A DNA stretch of 39,749 bases. It comes from Spartobacteria bacterium (lineage in GTDB: Bacteria > Verrucomicrobiota > Verrucomicrobiia > Chthoniobacterales > UBA10450). Both the position numbers and the translations under genes were made by a program. A model generated the notes under the pieces. It ran no database searches. It was not told where the DNA came from and worked only from the letters and a program-made list of their open reading frames with translations. Shown here piece by piece: positions 20,001 through 27,992 of this stretch. The stretch is from NCBI GenBank assembly GCA_003134765.1, contig PLCM01000007.1, positions 1 to 39,749 on the forward strand. The letters run 5' to 3'. The first letter of the stretch is position 1. Each line of letters begins with the position of its first letter.

Positions 20001-20085
20001 CGGAGGGACGGGCTTCGGCACGTCCCACTTGCCGGGCTCCGCGTTCGACTGAGAAATTTGGGACGTGCCGAAGCACGTCCCTCCG
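20001..20085. repeat. REP-like double hairpin after pgi
   Basis: Two 27-bp arms (20001-20027 and 20059-20085) are inverted repeats with 26/27 matches. Each arm is itself a hairpin of the form GGGACGTGC-CGAA-GCACGTCCC (perfect in the right arm, one mismatch in the left). It lies 2 bp past the pgi stop and before the kinase-like gene. This layout is typical of REP doublets and may act as a terminator or mRNA stabiliser. Confidence 0.8.
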
Positions 20086-20132
20086 AGTTAGCTGGCGCTC
20101 CTCGCTGGTTGCGCTACGATTTTATACTTCCG

Positions 20133-20846
20133 ATGGCTGAATCCGTAGAACCGCGATCGACTTCACCCGAAATCCAGATCTCCCTGCCGGAGGTGGTGAA
20201 GTTTGTTCGCCAGCTCGCGCACGATCTTCGTAATCATCTCAACGCCGCCGAGCTCCAGTCGGCCTACCTGGCGGAGATCGCGCCGGACGGCGAACTGCGC
20301 GACGAAATCAAGCGGCTGCGCGGAATGATCTCCCAGGTGGGCGCGAATTTGCACGAGCTGACCGCGGCGCTCGGTCAACCACGTCTGACGGAAATGCCCT
20401 ATGCCGCGAAAGATCTGATTGAAGATCTCCGGCAGAAGCTCGCGACTGATTATCCGGAGGAAAGCGCGAAGGTGAAATGGGATGAAGCGGCCGGGGACGC
20501 CACCCTGAAGGTTGATCCACAATTATTGCTGCCGGCCCTGGTGGAATTGTTCGCGAACGCATTTCGTCACGAGCGGGCCGAAGGGGTCATTTCGGCAACG
20601 GCGCGAACGGAAGAGGGACGGTTCAGATTTACGTTGTCCGAGCCAAAAAAGAATTTCCAACATTCGATGAAGGAATGGGGCCGCGAACCCCTGCGCGCCC
20701 TTGGCCAGGGCCATTACGGCCTTGGTCTTCATCGCACCCGCGCGATCGTTGAAGCGCACGGGGCGGAGTTCACGGCCCGGCACGACCAGGAGACTTCGTC
20801 TCTCGTCACGACCATCGCCTTCCCCCTTGCGGCAGCGGACGAATAA
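20133..20846 (+). CDS. Small sensor-less histidine-kinase-like ATPase
   Basis: 237 aa from the ATG at 20133. The open frame extends upstream to 19995, but that part overlaps the REP doublet and lacks kinase features. The H-box is HDLRNHLNAAEL with His30. The N-box is ELFANAFRHE with Asn142. A G-box-like GHYGLGLHRTRAIVEAHG lies at 193-210. The usual D-x-G-x-G box between them is not recognisable (LSEPKKNF at 168-175). No transmembrane or sensor domain is present, so it is cytosolic and would need a partner for input. It lies 109 bp upstream of an NtrC-type regulator, which is probably its partner. It may be a degenerate kinase, a phosphatase or a phosphotransfer protein. Confidence 0.75.
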   Translation: MAESVEPRSTSPEIQISLPEVVKFVRQLAHDLRNHLNAAELQSAYLAEIAPDGELRDEIKRLRGMISQVGANLHELTAALGQPRLTEMPYAAKDLIEDLRQKLATDYPEESAKVKWDEAAGDATLKVDPQLLLPALVELFANAFRHERAEGVISATARTEEGRFRFTLSEPKKNFQHSMKEWGREPLRALGQGHYGLGLHRTRAIVEAHGAEFTARHDQETSSLVTTIAFPLAAADE

Positions 20847-20955
20847 AACGCGCTCTCGGCGTTTTTGGTGAATGAAAACAGGCACCCGTCCGTCGATTGG
20901 TCTTTCTGTTTCTGCTTCCCCGCCTGACAATTGAGCCCGAAGATCTTGCCAAACC

Positions 20956-22344
20956 ATGACCGCTGAGAACCGACGCATCCTCATCATCGACGATGAGCGG
21001 CCGATTCTGCTCACGCTCGAAGCGCTCCTCGGCCGGCATGGTTATCAGCCCGAGACCGCCGCGACCGCTTCCTACGGACTGCGCCGGCTCAAGGAAAGTT
21101 CCCCCGCGGTCGTCCTCCTCGATCTGCAACTGCCTGACGCCCAGGGCTTGGAAATGCTGGGACAAATAAAAGACGAGCATCCCGACACGCAGGTGATCAT
21201 CCTCACCGCGCACGATTCGTTGAACAACGCGATCGAATCGATCAAGCGCGGGGCTTACCATTTTATCAGCAAACCATACGCGCCGGAAGAACTGCTGAGC
21301 CTGATCGAAAAAGCGCTCGAGAAACAATCGCTCCTGCGCGAGACCCAACAGCTCCGGCAGAAAACACAACAGCTCGAGAAGCGGCTCGAGATTGCCGAGA
21401 CGCGGCTGGCACCGGTCGTGAAAAGCAAGGCGATGCAGGAGATCCAGGAGCTGGTCGACGCGATGGCGCCCTCCGAGGCCAATGTCCTGATCACCGGCGA
21501 GAGCGGCGTCGGCAAGGAAGTGATCGCAAACGTCATTCACAGCCGAAGCCGGCGCGCGGACAAGGTAATGATCAAGCTGAATTGCGCCGCGTTCCCGCAG
21601 GCGATGATCGAGTCGGAACTCTTCGGCTACGTCAAAGGGGCCTTCACCGGCGCAATGAATGATTTCCCCGGAATGATCGCCGCCGCCGCCGGAAGCACCT
21701 TGTTTCTCGATGAAATTTCCGAGATGCCGGCGGAGCTGCAAACGCGTTTCCTCCGGGTTCTCCAGGAGCGCGAATACCGGCCGCTCGGCAGCACGAAAAC
21801 GTTGAAGGCAGACTTCCGGGTTATCGCCGCGACGAACCGGCCGATCTCGAGCGCCCTCGCGGAAAACCGGCTGCGGGCCGATCTGTATTATCGGCTCAAC
21901 ACTTTCCAGATCGAGATCCCGCCTTTGCGCGAGCGGAAGGAGGACATCCCTCCTCTGGTCGCCACCTTCCTGAGACGGTTCGCGAAGGAGCTGAACAAAC
22001 CCGAACCGGAAATCGTGCCGGAAGCGTTCCAGAAATTGCTTGATTATTCCTGGCCGGGGAATGTGCGCGAACTTCAGAACGCGATGGAATATGCGGTCGT
22101 TCTCGCGCGCAAGGACAAGATCAGCGTGAAAGAGTTGCCGGCGGAAGTGCAATTGCCGGCGGCGCTGCAACAAGTCGAGCGCACCAGCAACGGCGGTGTC
22201 CAGAATCTCGACGACCTCGAACGCAACGCCATCATCCAGGCGCTGGCCCAATGTCACGGCAACAAGAAGAAAGCCGCGCAGGTCCTCGGCATCCAGCGCC
22301 CCACGCTTTATAACAAGATGAAGCGTTACGCGATCGAGCTCTGA
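20956..22344 (+). CDS. Sigma-54-dependent response regulator (NtrC family)
   Basis: 462 aa with all three NtrC-type parts. The receiver domain has acidic pair D12-D13, phospho-acceptor D56 (VVLLDLQLP), T84 and K106 (FISKPYAP). The AAA+ domain has Walker A GESGVGKE at 181-188, the sigma-54 contact loop GAFTGA at 228-233, and Walker B STLFLDE at 247-253. The C-terminal Fis-type HTH is at about 420-460 (GNKKKAAQVLGIQRPTLYNKMKRY). It should activate RNA polymerase-sigma54 at enhancer sites when phosphorylated. The upstream kinase-like gene and the downstream glnD suggest, without proving, a nitrogen-related role. No -24/-12 promoter was identified in this window. Confidence 0.93.
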   Translation: MTAENRRILIIDDERPILLTLEALLGRHGYQPETAATASYGLRRLKESSPAVVLLDLQLPDAQGLEMLGQIKDEHPDTQVIILTAHDSLNNAIESIKRGAYHFISKPYAPEELLSLIEKALEKQSLLRETQQLRQKTQQLEKRLEIAETRLAPVVKSKAMQEIQELVDAMAPSEANVLITGESGVGKEVIANVIHSRSRRADKVMIKLNCAAFPQAMIESELFGYVKGAFTGAMNDFPGMIAAAAGSTLFLDEISEMPAELQTRFLRVLQEREYRPLGSTKTLKADFRVIAATNRPISSALAENRLRADLYYRLNTFQIEIPPLRERKEDIPPLVATFLRRFAKELNKPEPEIVPEAFQKLLDYSWPGNVRELQNAMEYAVVLARKDKISVKELPAEVQLPAALQQVERTSNGGVQNLDDLERNAIIQALAQCHGNKKKAAQVLGIQRPTLYNKMKRYAIEL

Positions 22345-22416
22345 GCATTTTCGATTTTGAATTTTCGGCCGTGTGGAGACCTTTCCACCGGTTCCAATCG
22401 CAAATCGAAAATGTAA

Positions 22417-25206
22417 ATGCCCGCCTCTCGACATCTTGAAAAAGTCCTGGCCCATGCCGAGCGTGAGCTGGCTTCGGCGAGGACGATGCCGCCCGCGGAA
22501 TCGCTGCCGCTTTACAAGAAGTTCCTGAAAATCGAGGAACATCGCCTCCTGCTCCGCCACCAATACGGAGGAGGAGGCCGCGAAATTTGCGCGCTCCGGG
22601 TCGAGTTGATCGATGTCCTCCTCCAACACATCTTCGCTGCCGCTGTCAGCTTTGCCGAGAGCGGCCGAGTCATGTCCCCCACCCCGCTCACCGTGATCGC
22701 CCTCGGCGGCTACGGACGCCGCGAGCTCAATCCATTCAGCGACGTCGACATCATGTTCCTGCACGACAAGAACCGGGGGAACATTTCGACCTACGCCACG
22801 CAGGTAATCGAGCAAATCCTCTACCTGCTCTGGGACGTTGGTTTCAAAGTCGGCCATTCGACCCGTTCCATCGCGGAGGCGGTTCATCTGGCCAACAAGG
22901 ATATGCTGACGAAGACGGCAATGCTGGAGTCGCGCCCCCTCGGCGGCGATTCGCACCTGGCCGAGCGGTTCCGGACCGCGTTTCGGCAACGATGTGTCCG
23001 TGGACGCGAACGCGAATACGTCGAGCTCCGGATGCAGGACCAGGCGACAAGACACGCGAAGTTCGGCGACACCGTTTACGTGCAGGAACCGCATTTGAAG
23101 AGCGGGTGCGGCGGGCTCCGCGATTACCAGAACCTGCTCTGGATGACTTTTTTCAAGGAGGGCGCGCTCACCACGACGCACCTCGTCGGCAAGGATTGGT
23201 TGAGCGAGCCGGACCTCCGAAGAATCGAGGCGGCCTACGATTTTCTGCTGCGCCTTCGCACCGATCTTCACTACGCCACCGGACGCGCGACCGACACGCT
23301 GCATTTCAACGTCCAGGACCAGATCGCACACAGGCTCGGCTACGCGCAAAAGCGCGGCACGCTCCGGCAGGAAGCGCTCATGAAGGATTACTACGAGCAC
23401 ACACGGAATATTTTTCGGGTGACGGAGCGCATCACGGAGCAGTTCGCCAGCGGCCGCTCTTCCTCGACCACCCGGTCGCTCTTCAGCTTTCTGCCGCGCC
23501 TCAAGTCGGCTGAGGAGAGCCTTGGTCATTTCCGAATCCGGCAGGGACAGCTCTTCGCCCAGAGCTCTGACGTTTTTGAAAAGACGTCGGAAGCGATGAT
23601 GGAAGTATTCGAACTGGCGCAACGGCGCCGGCTCGAATTGAGCCCGGATTTGTCGGACCTGTTCACTAGAAATCTTGGCCTGATCACAGGGGCATTCCGC
23701 GGCAGCAAGGGGCCACGCGAGATTTTCCAACGGATCGTTTCGAGGAAAGGCGAGGTGGGCCGCGTCCTGCGCATGATGCACCGCGTCGATTTTCTCGGCC
23801 GTTACGTTCCGGAATTCGGGCAGCTCACCTGCCTGGTGCAGCACGAATTTTTCCATCGTTACACGGCGGACGAACACACCCTGGTGTGCATCGACAAGCT
23901 CGACCAGGTGATGCAGACGGAAGATCCAAAGTTGCGCTCTTACCGTGCGCTCTTCGAAAAACTCGCGGACCCGTTTGTCCTTTATCTCGCGCTCCTTCTG
24001 CACGACACCGGCCGCGCGGTCGGTGCGCGTCCGCATTCGGAAGCGAGCGCGCTTTTCGCGCAAGGCGCCGCCGCGCGCCTGCGGCTTTCCACGGCCCAAC
24101 GGCGCTCGCTCGTTTTGCTCGTGGACCATCACCTCACGCTTTCGAACATGGCGCAGCAGCGAAACCTCGACGATCCCGAGACCGCCGTGGAGTTCGCGCG
24201 GATCGTGCGCGATCAACCGAATCTCGACGCGCTCATGCTGCTCACGCTCGCGGATGGCCAGGGCACCAGCGCCGATGCGTGGTCGGACTGGAAGGAGACG
24301 CTGGTCTGGTCGCTCTACCATTCGACGACGCAATATCTTTCCGACCAGGAAGCGTTCTACAAGCAGACCAAGATCGAGCGCGAACAATTGCAGGCGCGCG
24401 TGACGGAGAATCTCGGCGCCGAATTTGCCGAGGAAGTCGAGGCTCATTTCGAAGTGATGCCGGACAATTATTTCCGCGCTTTCACGACGGATGAAATCGT
24501 TTCGCATCTCCGGCTCTTCCGGCGGTTCCTGGAGAATTTGTATTTGAGCCATGAGCCACCGCTGACGCCGGCGGTCGCGTGGCAGGAGTTTCCCGAACAA
24601 GGCCACAGTATTGCGTCCTTTTGCGCGTGGGACGGCCAGGAACTTCTGGCGAAGATCGCGGGATCGTTCGCGGTCGTGCCGCTCAACATTCTCAGCGCCG
24701 ACATTTACACCCGGGGCGACAACGTGGTCCTCGATATCTTTCGGGTCTGCGATCCACGCTTCCGCGCCGTGACCGACAAACGCGACAAGGCGCTGGTGGA
24801 ATCGACGCTGCATGCGGCGCTGACGGACGAGCATTTCGATTTCGCGCCGTTGCTGGAGCAGGCGCGGCGCCGGATCGCGCGCCACAGCCGGCATGGCCTG
24901 GATTTTCCGACGCGGGTAACGGTCGAAAACAAAGCGCATCCGGCTTATTCTCTCGTGCAAATCCAGACGCCTGATCGCCTCGGCCTGCTTTATGAGTTGC
25001 TCTCGGCTTTCGGGGAAGAAAATGTCTCCATCGCGCTTTCCCGGATCAGCACTGAGAAAGGCGCGGCGATCGATACGTTTTACGTGGCCGACCGGGACAC
25101 GCGCGCGAAGATCACCGACCCCTCGCGGATCGCAGCCTTGCTGCAACGATTACAGCGGGCCGCCGTGGGCAAAACCATCGAGCGAAGGGAACACAGATCG
25201 CGCTAG
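22417..25206 (+). CDS. glnD: [Protein-PII] uridylyltransferase / uridylyl-removing enzyme
   Basis: 929 aa, the usual GlnD length. The nucleotidyltransferase motif GGYGRRELNPFSDVDIMF lies at 97-114, with the metal-binding D-V-D at 109-111. GCGGLRDYQNLLW (~230-242) matches the GlnD GGLRD motif. The HD hydrolase part has HEFFHRYTADEH (~476-487) and LLHDTGR (~520). Two ACT domains close the protein (~728-775 and ~835-905, TPDRLGLLYELLSAFGEENVSI). The family senses glutamine and uridylylates or deuridylylates PII (GlnB/GlnK). It lies 72 bp after the NtrC-type regulator. No clear ribosome-binding site precedes the ATG at 22417. No PII or glutamine synthetase gene is in the window. Confidence 0.92.
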   Translation: MPASRHLEKVLAHAERELASARTMPPAESLPLYKKFLKIEEHRLLLRHQYGGGGREICALRVELIDVLLQHIFAAAVSFAESGRVMSPTPLTVIALGGYGRRELNPFSDVDIMFLHDKNRGNISTYATQVIEQILYLLWDVGFKVGHSTRSIAEAVHLANKDMLTKTAMLESRPLGGDSHLAERFRTAFRQRCVRGREREYVELRMQDQATRHAKFGDTVYVQEPHLKSGCGGLRDYQNLLWMTFFKEGALTTTHLVGKDWLSEPDLRRIEAAYDFLLRLRTDLHYATGRATDTLHFNVQDQIAHRLGYAQKRGTLRQEALMKDYYEHTRNIFRVTERITEQFASGRSSSTTRSLFSFLPRLKSAEESLGHFRIRQGQLFAQSSDVFEKTSEAMMEVFELAQRRRLELSPDLSDLFTRNLGLITGAFRGSKGPREIFQRIVSRKGEVGRVLRMMHRVDFLGRYVPEFGQLTCLVQHEFFHRYTADEHTLVCIDKLDQVMQTEDPKLRSYRALFEKLADPFVLYLALLLHDTGRAVGARPHSEASALFAQGAAARLRLSTAQRRSLVLLVDHHLTLSNMAQQRNLDDPETAVEFARIVRDQPNLDALMLLTLADGQGTSADAWSDWKETLVWSLYHSTTQYLSDQEAFYKQTKIEREQLQARVTENLGAEFAEEVEAHFEVMPDNYFRAFTTDEIVSHLRLFRRFLENLYLSHEPPLTPAVAWQEFPEQGHSIASFCAWDGQELLAKIAGSFAVVPLNILSADIYTRGDNVVLDIFRVCDPRFRAVTDKRDKALVESTLHAALTDEHFDFAPLLEQARRRIARHSRHGLDFPTRVTVENKAHPAYSLVQIQTPDRLGLLYELLSAFGEENVSIALSRISTEKGAAIDTFYVADRDTRAKITDPSRIAALLQRLQRAAVGKTIERREHRSR

Positions 25207-25250
25207 CTGCGCGCAGGTTTCAGTCTAGTGTCACCGCCGATCCCATTGCC

Positions 25251-26000
25251 ATGAATGCGCTGATTCTTGCCGCCGGTTACGCGACGCGGCTCTATCCCCT
25301 GACTCTGACCAAGGCGAAGCCGCTCCTCGAAGTCGCGGGCAAGCCGATGATCGACTGGGTGCTCGACAATCTCGCGCCCATTCCCGACCTCGAGCGCGTT
25401 TACGTCGTGACGAACAACAAGTTCGTGAAAGATTTTCAAAACTGGGCCGAGGTTTATCGCCGCAAGAAACCGAAATTCGCGATCGAAATCATCGATGACG
25501 GATCGACCGACGATTCGGACAAGCTGGGCGCTATCGGAGATATTGTTCTCGCCATTACCCGCCACGAGTTGGCGAAGAACGATCTCATCGTTGTCGCCGG
25601 CGATAATCTGTTCAGCGAGCCGCTGGCCGACTTTGCGCGCTCCGCGAAAGCATCGGAGGCAACGCTCGCCACTTATGACGTCGGCGATCTGGAAGCGATC
25701 AAGAAATACAGCAGCATCACCACTGATTCCGAGGGCGTCATCACCCGGTTTGAAGAGAAGCCACCCGAGCCCAAAAATGCGGTCGCCGGAATTGCGCTCT
25801 ACTATTTTTCCCGCGAGCTCGTACCGCTTTTCACGACCTACATCGCGGCGGGAAACAATCCGGATCAGCCGGGGCGATTCATCCAGTGGCTTTACCAACG
25901 CAAGCCAGTGAAGACCTATCAGATCAAGGGCACCTGGTTCGATATTGGGAGCAAGGAAACGCTCGAGGAAGCGAACCAGATTTTCGCGCAGTTCAGGTAG
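25251..26000 (+). CDS. Sugar-1-phosphate nucleotidyltransferase
   Basis: 249 aa, NTP_transferase (GT-A fold) family. The N-terminal signature LAAGYATRLYPLT followed by KAKPLLEVAGKP gives the nucleotide-binding loop and conserved lysines; Ala stands where most members have Gly (G-x-A-T-R). VVAGDNLF carries the metal-binding Asp, and FEEKP and GTWFDIGSKETL fit the sugar-binding side of RmlA/GalU-like enzymes. It probably makes an NDP-sugar for envelope glycans, but which nucleotide and sugar cannot be told. It starts 44 bp after glnD on the same strand. Its TAG stop lies inside a REP-like arm. Confidence 0.88.
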   Translation: MNALILAAGYATRLYPLTLTKAKPLLEVAGKPMIDWVLDNLAPIPDLERVYVVTNNKFVKDFQNWAEVYRRKKPKFAIEIIDDGSTDDSDKLGAIGDIVLAITRHELAKNDLIVVAGDNLFSEPLADFARSAKASEATLATYDVGDLEAIKKYSSITTDSEGVITRFEEKPPEPKNAVAGIALYYFSRELVPLFTTYIAAGNNPDQPGRFIQWLYQRKPVKTYQIKGTWFDIGSKETLEEANQIFAQFR

Positions 26001-26071
26001 GGACGGCGCGCTGCGCCGTCCGCGAGCCTGAACCCGGAGTGTTCCGGACGCCGCAGCGCGGCGTCCCTACC
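25996..26071. repeat. REP-like inverted repeat between convergent genes
   Basis: Arm 1 (25996-26024) begins GGTAGGGACGGCGCGCTGCG and arm 2 (26044-26071) is its imperfect reverse complement ending CGTCCCTACC. Each arm also folds on itself. It fills the gap between two convergent genes: the plus-strand stop TAG (25998-26000) is inside arm 1, and the minus-strand stop codon (26071-26073) starts at the last base of arm 2. It probably works as a two-way terminator. Confidence 0.8.
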
Positions 26072-26490
26072 TATTTCAGCCGGCCTTCGTCGAACTCGAT
26101 GAGGTCGAAGTACGTCCGGATATCCTTGCGGCCGGCGCCGCCGGCCTCCTTCAGGAAATGGAGGAAGCGCGCTTTCTTCGCGGCCGTATCGGGATGGCGC
26201 GCGATCATCGTCGCGTTCCAATGTTCGATTGATTCGGGCGAATGTTTCGCGCCGTTTTTCTTTACCCAATCGAGAATGGCAGCGTCGTCGTCCAGCTCAT
26301 TGGCCGCTTCTTCGAACTTGTCCGGATTCAATCGCAGAAAAGCCAGCAGATGTTTGTCGAAACCGACGGTTTTGTAGTTGTAGCCGTCGAGCAAGCCTTT
26401 GCGATTCAGCTTCGCCTTGTCGATCAAGCGGGGCAGATGAACATAGCCGCCCAACTTTTCGTAGGGACTGCGTGGACGCAGCTTTTGCAT
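26071..26490 (-). CDS. DUF5069 domain protein
   Basis: 139 aa. The N-terminal RSPYEKLGGYVHLPRLIDKAKL and the middle FDKHLLAFL fit the DUF5069 family of small proteins common in Verrucomicrobiota and Planctomycetota. No signal peptide or membrane segment is seen, so it is probably cytosolic. Function is unknown. It starts 10 bp after the stop of the zinc-ribbon bactofilin on the same strand, so the two are probably cotranscribed. Confidence 0.85.
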   Translation of the reverse strand: MQKLRPRSPYEKLGGYVHLPRLIDKAKLNRKGLLDGYNYKTVGFDKHLLAFLRLNPDKFEEAANELDDDAAILDWVKKNGAKHSPESIEHWNATMIARHPDTAAKKARFLHFLKEAGGAGRKDIRTYFDLIEFDEGRLK

Positions 26491-26500
26491 CGAGCCCGAC

Positions 26501-27361
26501 CTACGTCGCGGGCACAGGGTGCGGCACCGCCACAGGCGCGATCTCTTCCATCGCCGCGATCGGGGCGGGAGCCGGGGTTGGTTCAGGCAGCAATTCCGCC
26601 TGCGCGAGGCCGGAAGTGCCGATGATCAGCTGGCCCATGAAAATCCCGCCTTTTTCCACTGAAATAGATTTCGCGGTCACGTTGCCATCCAGCAGCGCAT
26701 TGCGGTGAATGATCACCGCGCCTTCTGCCACGATTTCGCCCGTCATTCGGCCGCGAATCTCAATGCTCTTCACCTGGATTCGCCGGAAAAAATGGACGTC
26801 CGATTTGCGGTCGATGAGAACATTTTCCGCGATCAAACGGCCTGGAATCTTGCCGACGAAATTGATCGTCGCCGTGCCGAGACAATTCAGGTTGCCGCGC
26901 AATTTTCCTTCGACCAACGCGGCGCGACAAGTCACGTTGGTGCTGCTCAGGTCCCCCTTCGGCGTGATGTGGATCGCGCCCTGGGTCTTGATCGAGCGGC
27001 TGAAGCTGGTGGCGACCTTGTAATCGCGCAGGTCAATGTGCGTGCTGCACTTCGGACAAAAGCTCGAGGTGGCCGCGGAACTGACTTCGTGTTTTGCCTT
27101 GCACTCGAAGCATTCGATCTCCGAGTTGTGATGCTTGGTCCAGAAGCCCTCGATTCTTTGAAAAAGCGAAGGATCGCTGACGGCCGCGGCTTCGATCCGC
27201 TCTTCCTTCGGACGCATCCGCACTTCCACCCTGGGCACGGAAGGCGCGAAGTGCGAGCCGCATTGGCGGCACATCGTGCTCTTCGCCGCGGCATACTCCA
27301 TCTGCTTAAAGCCGCAGTGCGGACAATCCACACTGACTTTTGCAGGCGTCGTCTTTGCCAC
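26501..27361 (-). CDS. Bactofilin-like protein with two N-terminal zinc ribbons
   Basis: 286 aa. Two CxxC pairs form zinc ribbon 1 (C13/C16 and C31/C34) and two more form ribbon 2 (C84/C87 and C102/C105). From about residue 115 the sequence becomes a right-handed beta-helix of the bactofilin type: short strands with IRGRMTGEIVAEGAVIIHRNA and LLDGNVTAKSISVEKGG. Bactofilins polymerise into cytoskeletal filaments or patches that position envelope enzymes. The zinc ribbons probably recruit a partner, or nucleic acid, to such a scaffold (inference). The C-terminus is Pro/Ala rich. It lies 27 bp after a plain bactofilin in the same direction. Confidence 0.82.
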   Translation of the reverse strand: MAKTTPAKVSVDCPHCGFKQMEYAAAKSTMCRQCGSHFAPSVPRVEVRMRPKEERIEAAAVSDPSLFQRIEGFWTKHHNSEIECFECKAKHEVSSAATSSFCPKCSTHIDLRDYKVATSFSRSIKTQGAIHITPKGDLSSTNVTCRAALVEGKLRGNLNCLGTATINFVGKIPGRLIAENVLIDRKSDVHFFRRIQVKSIEIRGRMTGEIVAEGAVIIHRNALLDGNVTAKSISVEKGGIFMGQLIIGTSGLAQAELLPEPTPAPAPIAAMEEIAPVAVPHPVPAT

Positions 27362-27388
27362 GGGGCAGCTTGGGCGGAAGGTGGCGGC

Positions 27389-27961
27389 CTAGACTCGAGA
27401 CCCGAAAGCTGATTTCGCCGGCGAGGCCGGTTCTTCGTTCCGGACAATCTCCGGACGCGCCGGAGCAGCAGCGGCCTTGCTCGCGCCTCCACTGGTTACC
27501 TCGGATTTGCCGATGAAGGTGGCGCCTTCCTCGATGACGAGGCGCGCTGCTTTCAGGTCGCCCTGGAGCGTGCAACGCGATTTCAGTTCGCAACGTTCGC
27601 CCACGGTGATGTTCCCCTGGACCTTGCCGTAAACCGTGATCGACTTCGTTTTGATTTCGCCGCGGATATCCGCGTTCTCGCCGATGGTGAGCACGCCGTC
27701 GGAATTGATCTCGCCCTCTACTTTGCCATCGATGAGGAGTTCCTTTTGGAATTTGATCGAGCCTTTGATCTCGACGTCGCTCGACAGGATGTCTTTGCCA
27801 GAATGTTCAGCCATATATTTTTTTGGATCGATTGTTGGTGTTGCTCTTGGTTCTTCGCGCGGAGCGAGACCATTGTTCTCCTCAGTGCCCGCGCTTAGCG
27901 ATCCTTCTCCGATCGACGACATGGGCTTTTGCGGAATGAATTTCTTCAGCACGGCGGGCAT
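27389..27961 (-). CDS. Bactofilin (polymer-forming cytoskeletal protein)
   Basis: 190 aa from the ATG at 27961; an in-frame TTG at 27988 would add nine residues but sits only a few bases past the preceding stop. The core (~65-155) is the bactofilin beta-helix: SSDVEIKGSIKF, LLIDGKVEGEINSDGVLTIGENADIRGEIKTKSITVYGKVQGNITVGERCEL. The N- and C-terminal tails are disordered, Pro/Ala/Ser rich, as usual. It is expected to polymerise without a nucleotide and lie under the inner membrane. It lies downstream of the STT3-like gene and upstream of the zinc-ribbon bactofilin, so the set may be one operon. Confidence 0.92.
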   Translation of the reverse strand: MPAVLKKFIPQKPMSSIGEGSLSAGTEENNGLAPREEPRATPTIDPKKYMAEHSGKDILSSDVEIKGSIKFQKELLIDGKVEGEINSDGVLTIGENADIRGEIKTKSITVYGKVQGNITVGERCELKSRCTLQGDLKAARLVIEEGATFIGKSEVTSGGASKAAAAPARPEIVRNEEPASPAKSAFGSRV

Positions 27962-27992
27962 TATGGTTAGCGCGCCCCAGCCTGTCAATGGA

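Noticed and set aside
20806..25146. A 1446-aa open frame on the minus strand opposite the NtrC-type regulator and glnD
   Set aside because: It is antisense to two well-supported genes, rich in Arg/His/Gln/Leu with no domain pattern, and is explained by high third-position GC removing stops. Coincidental overprinting.
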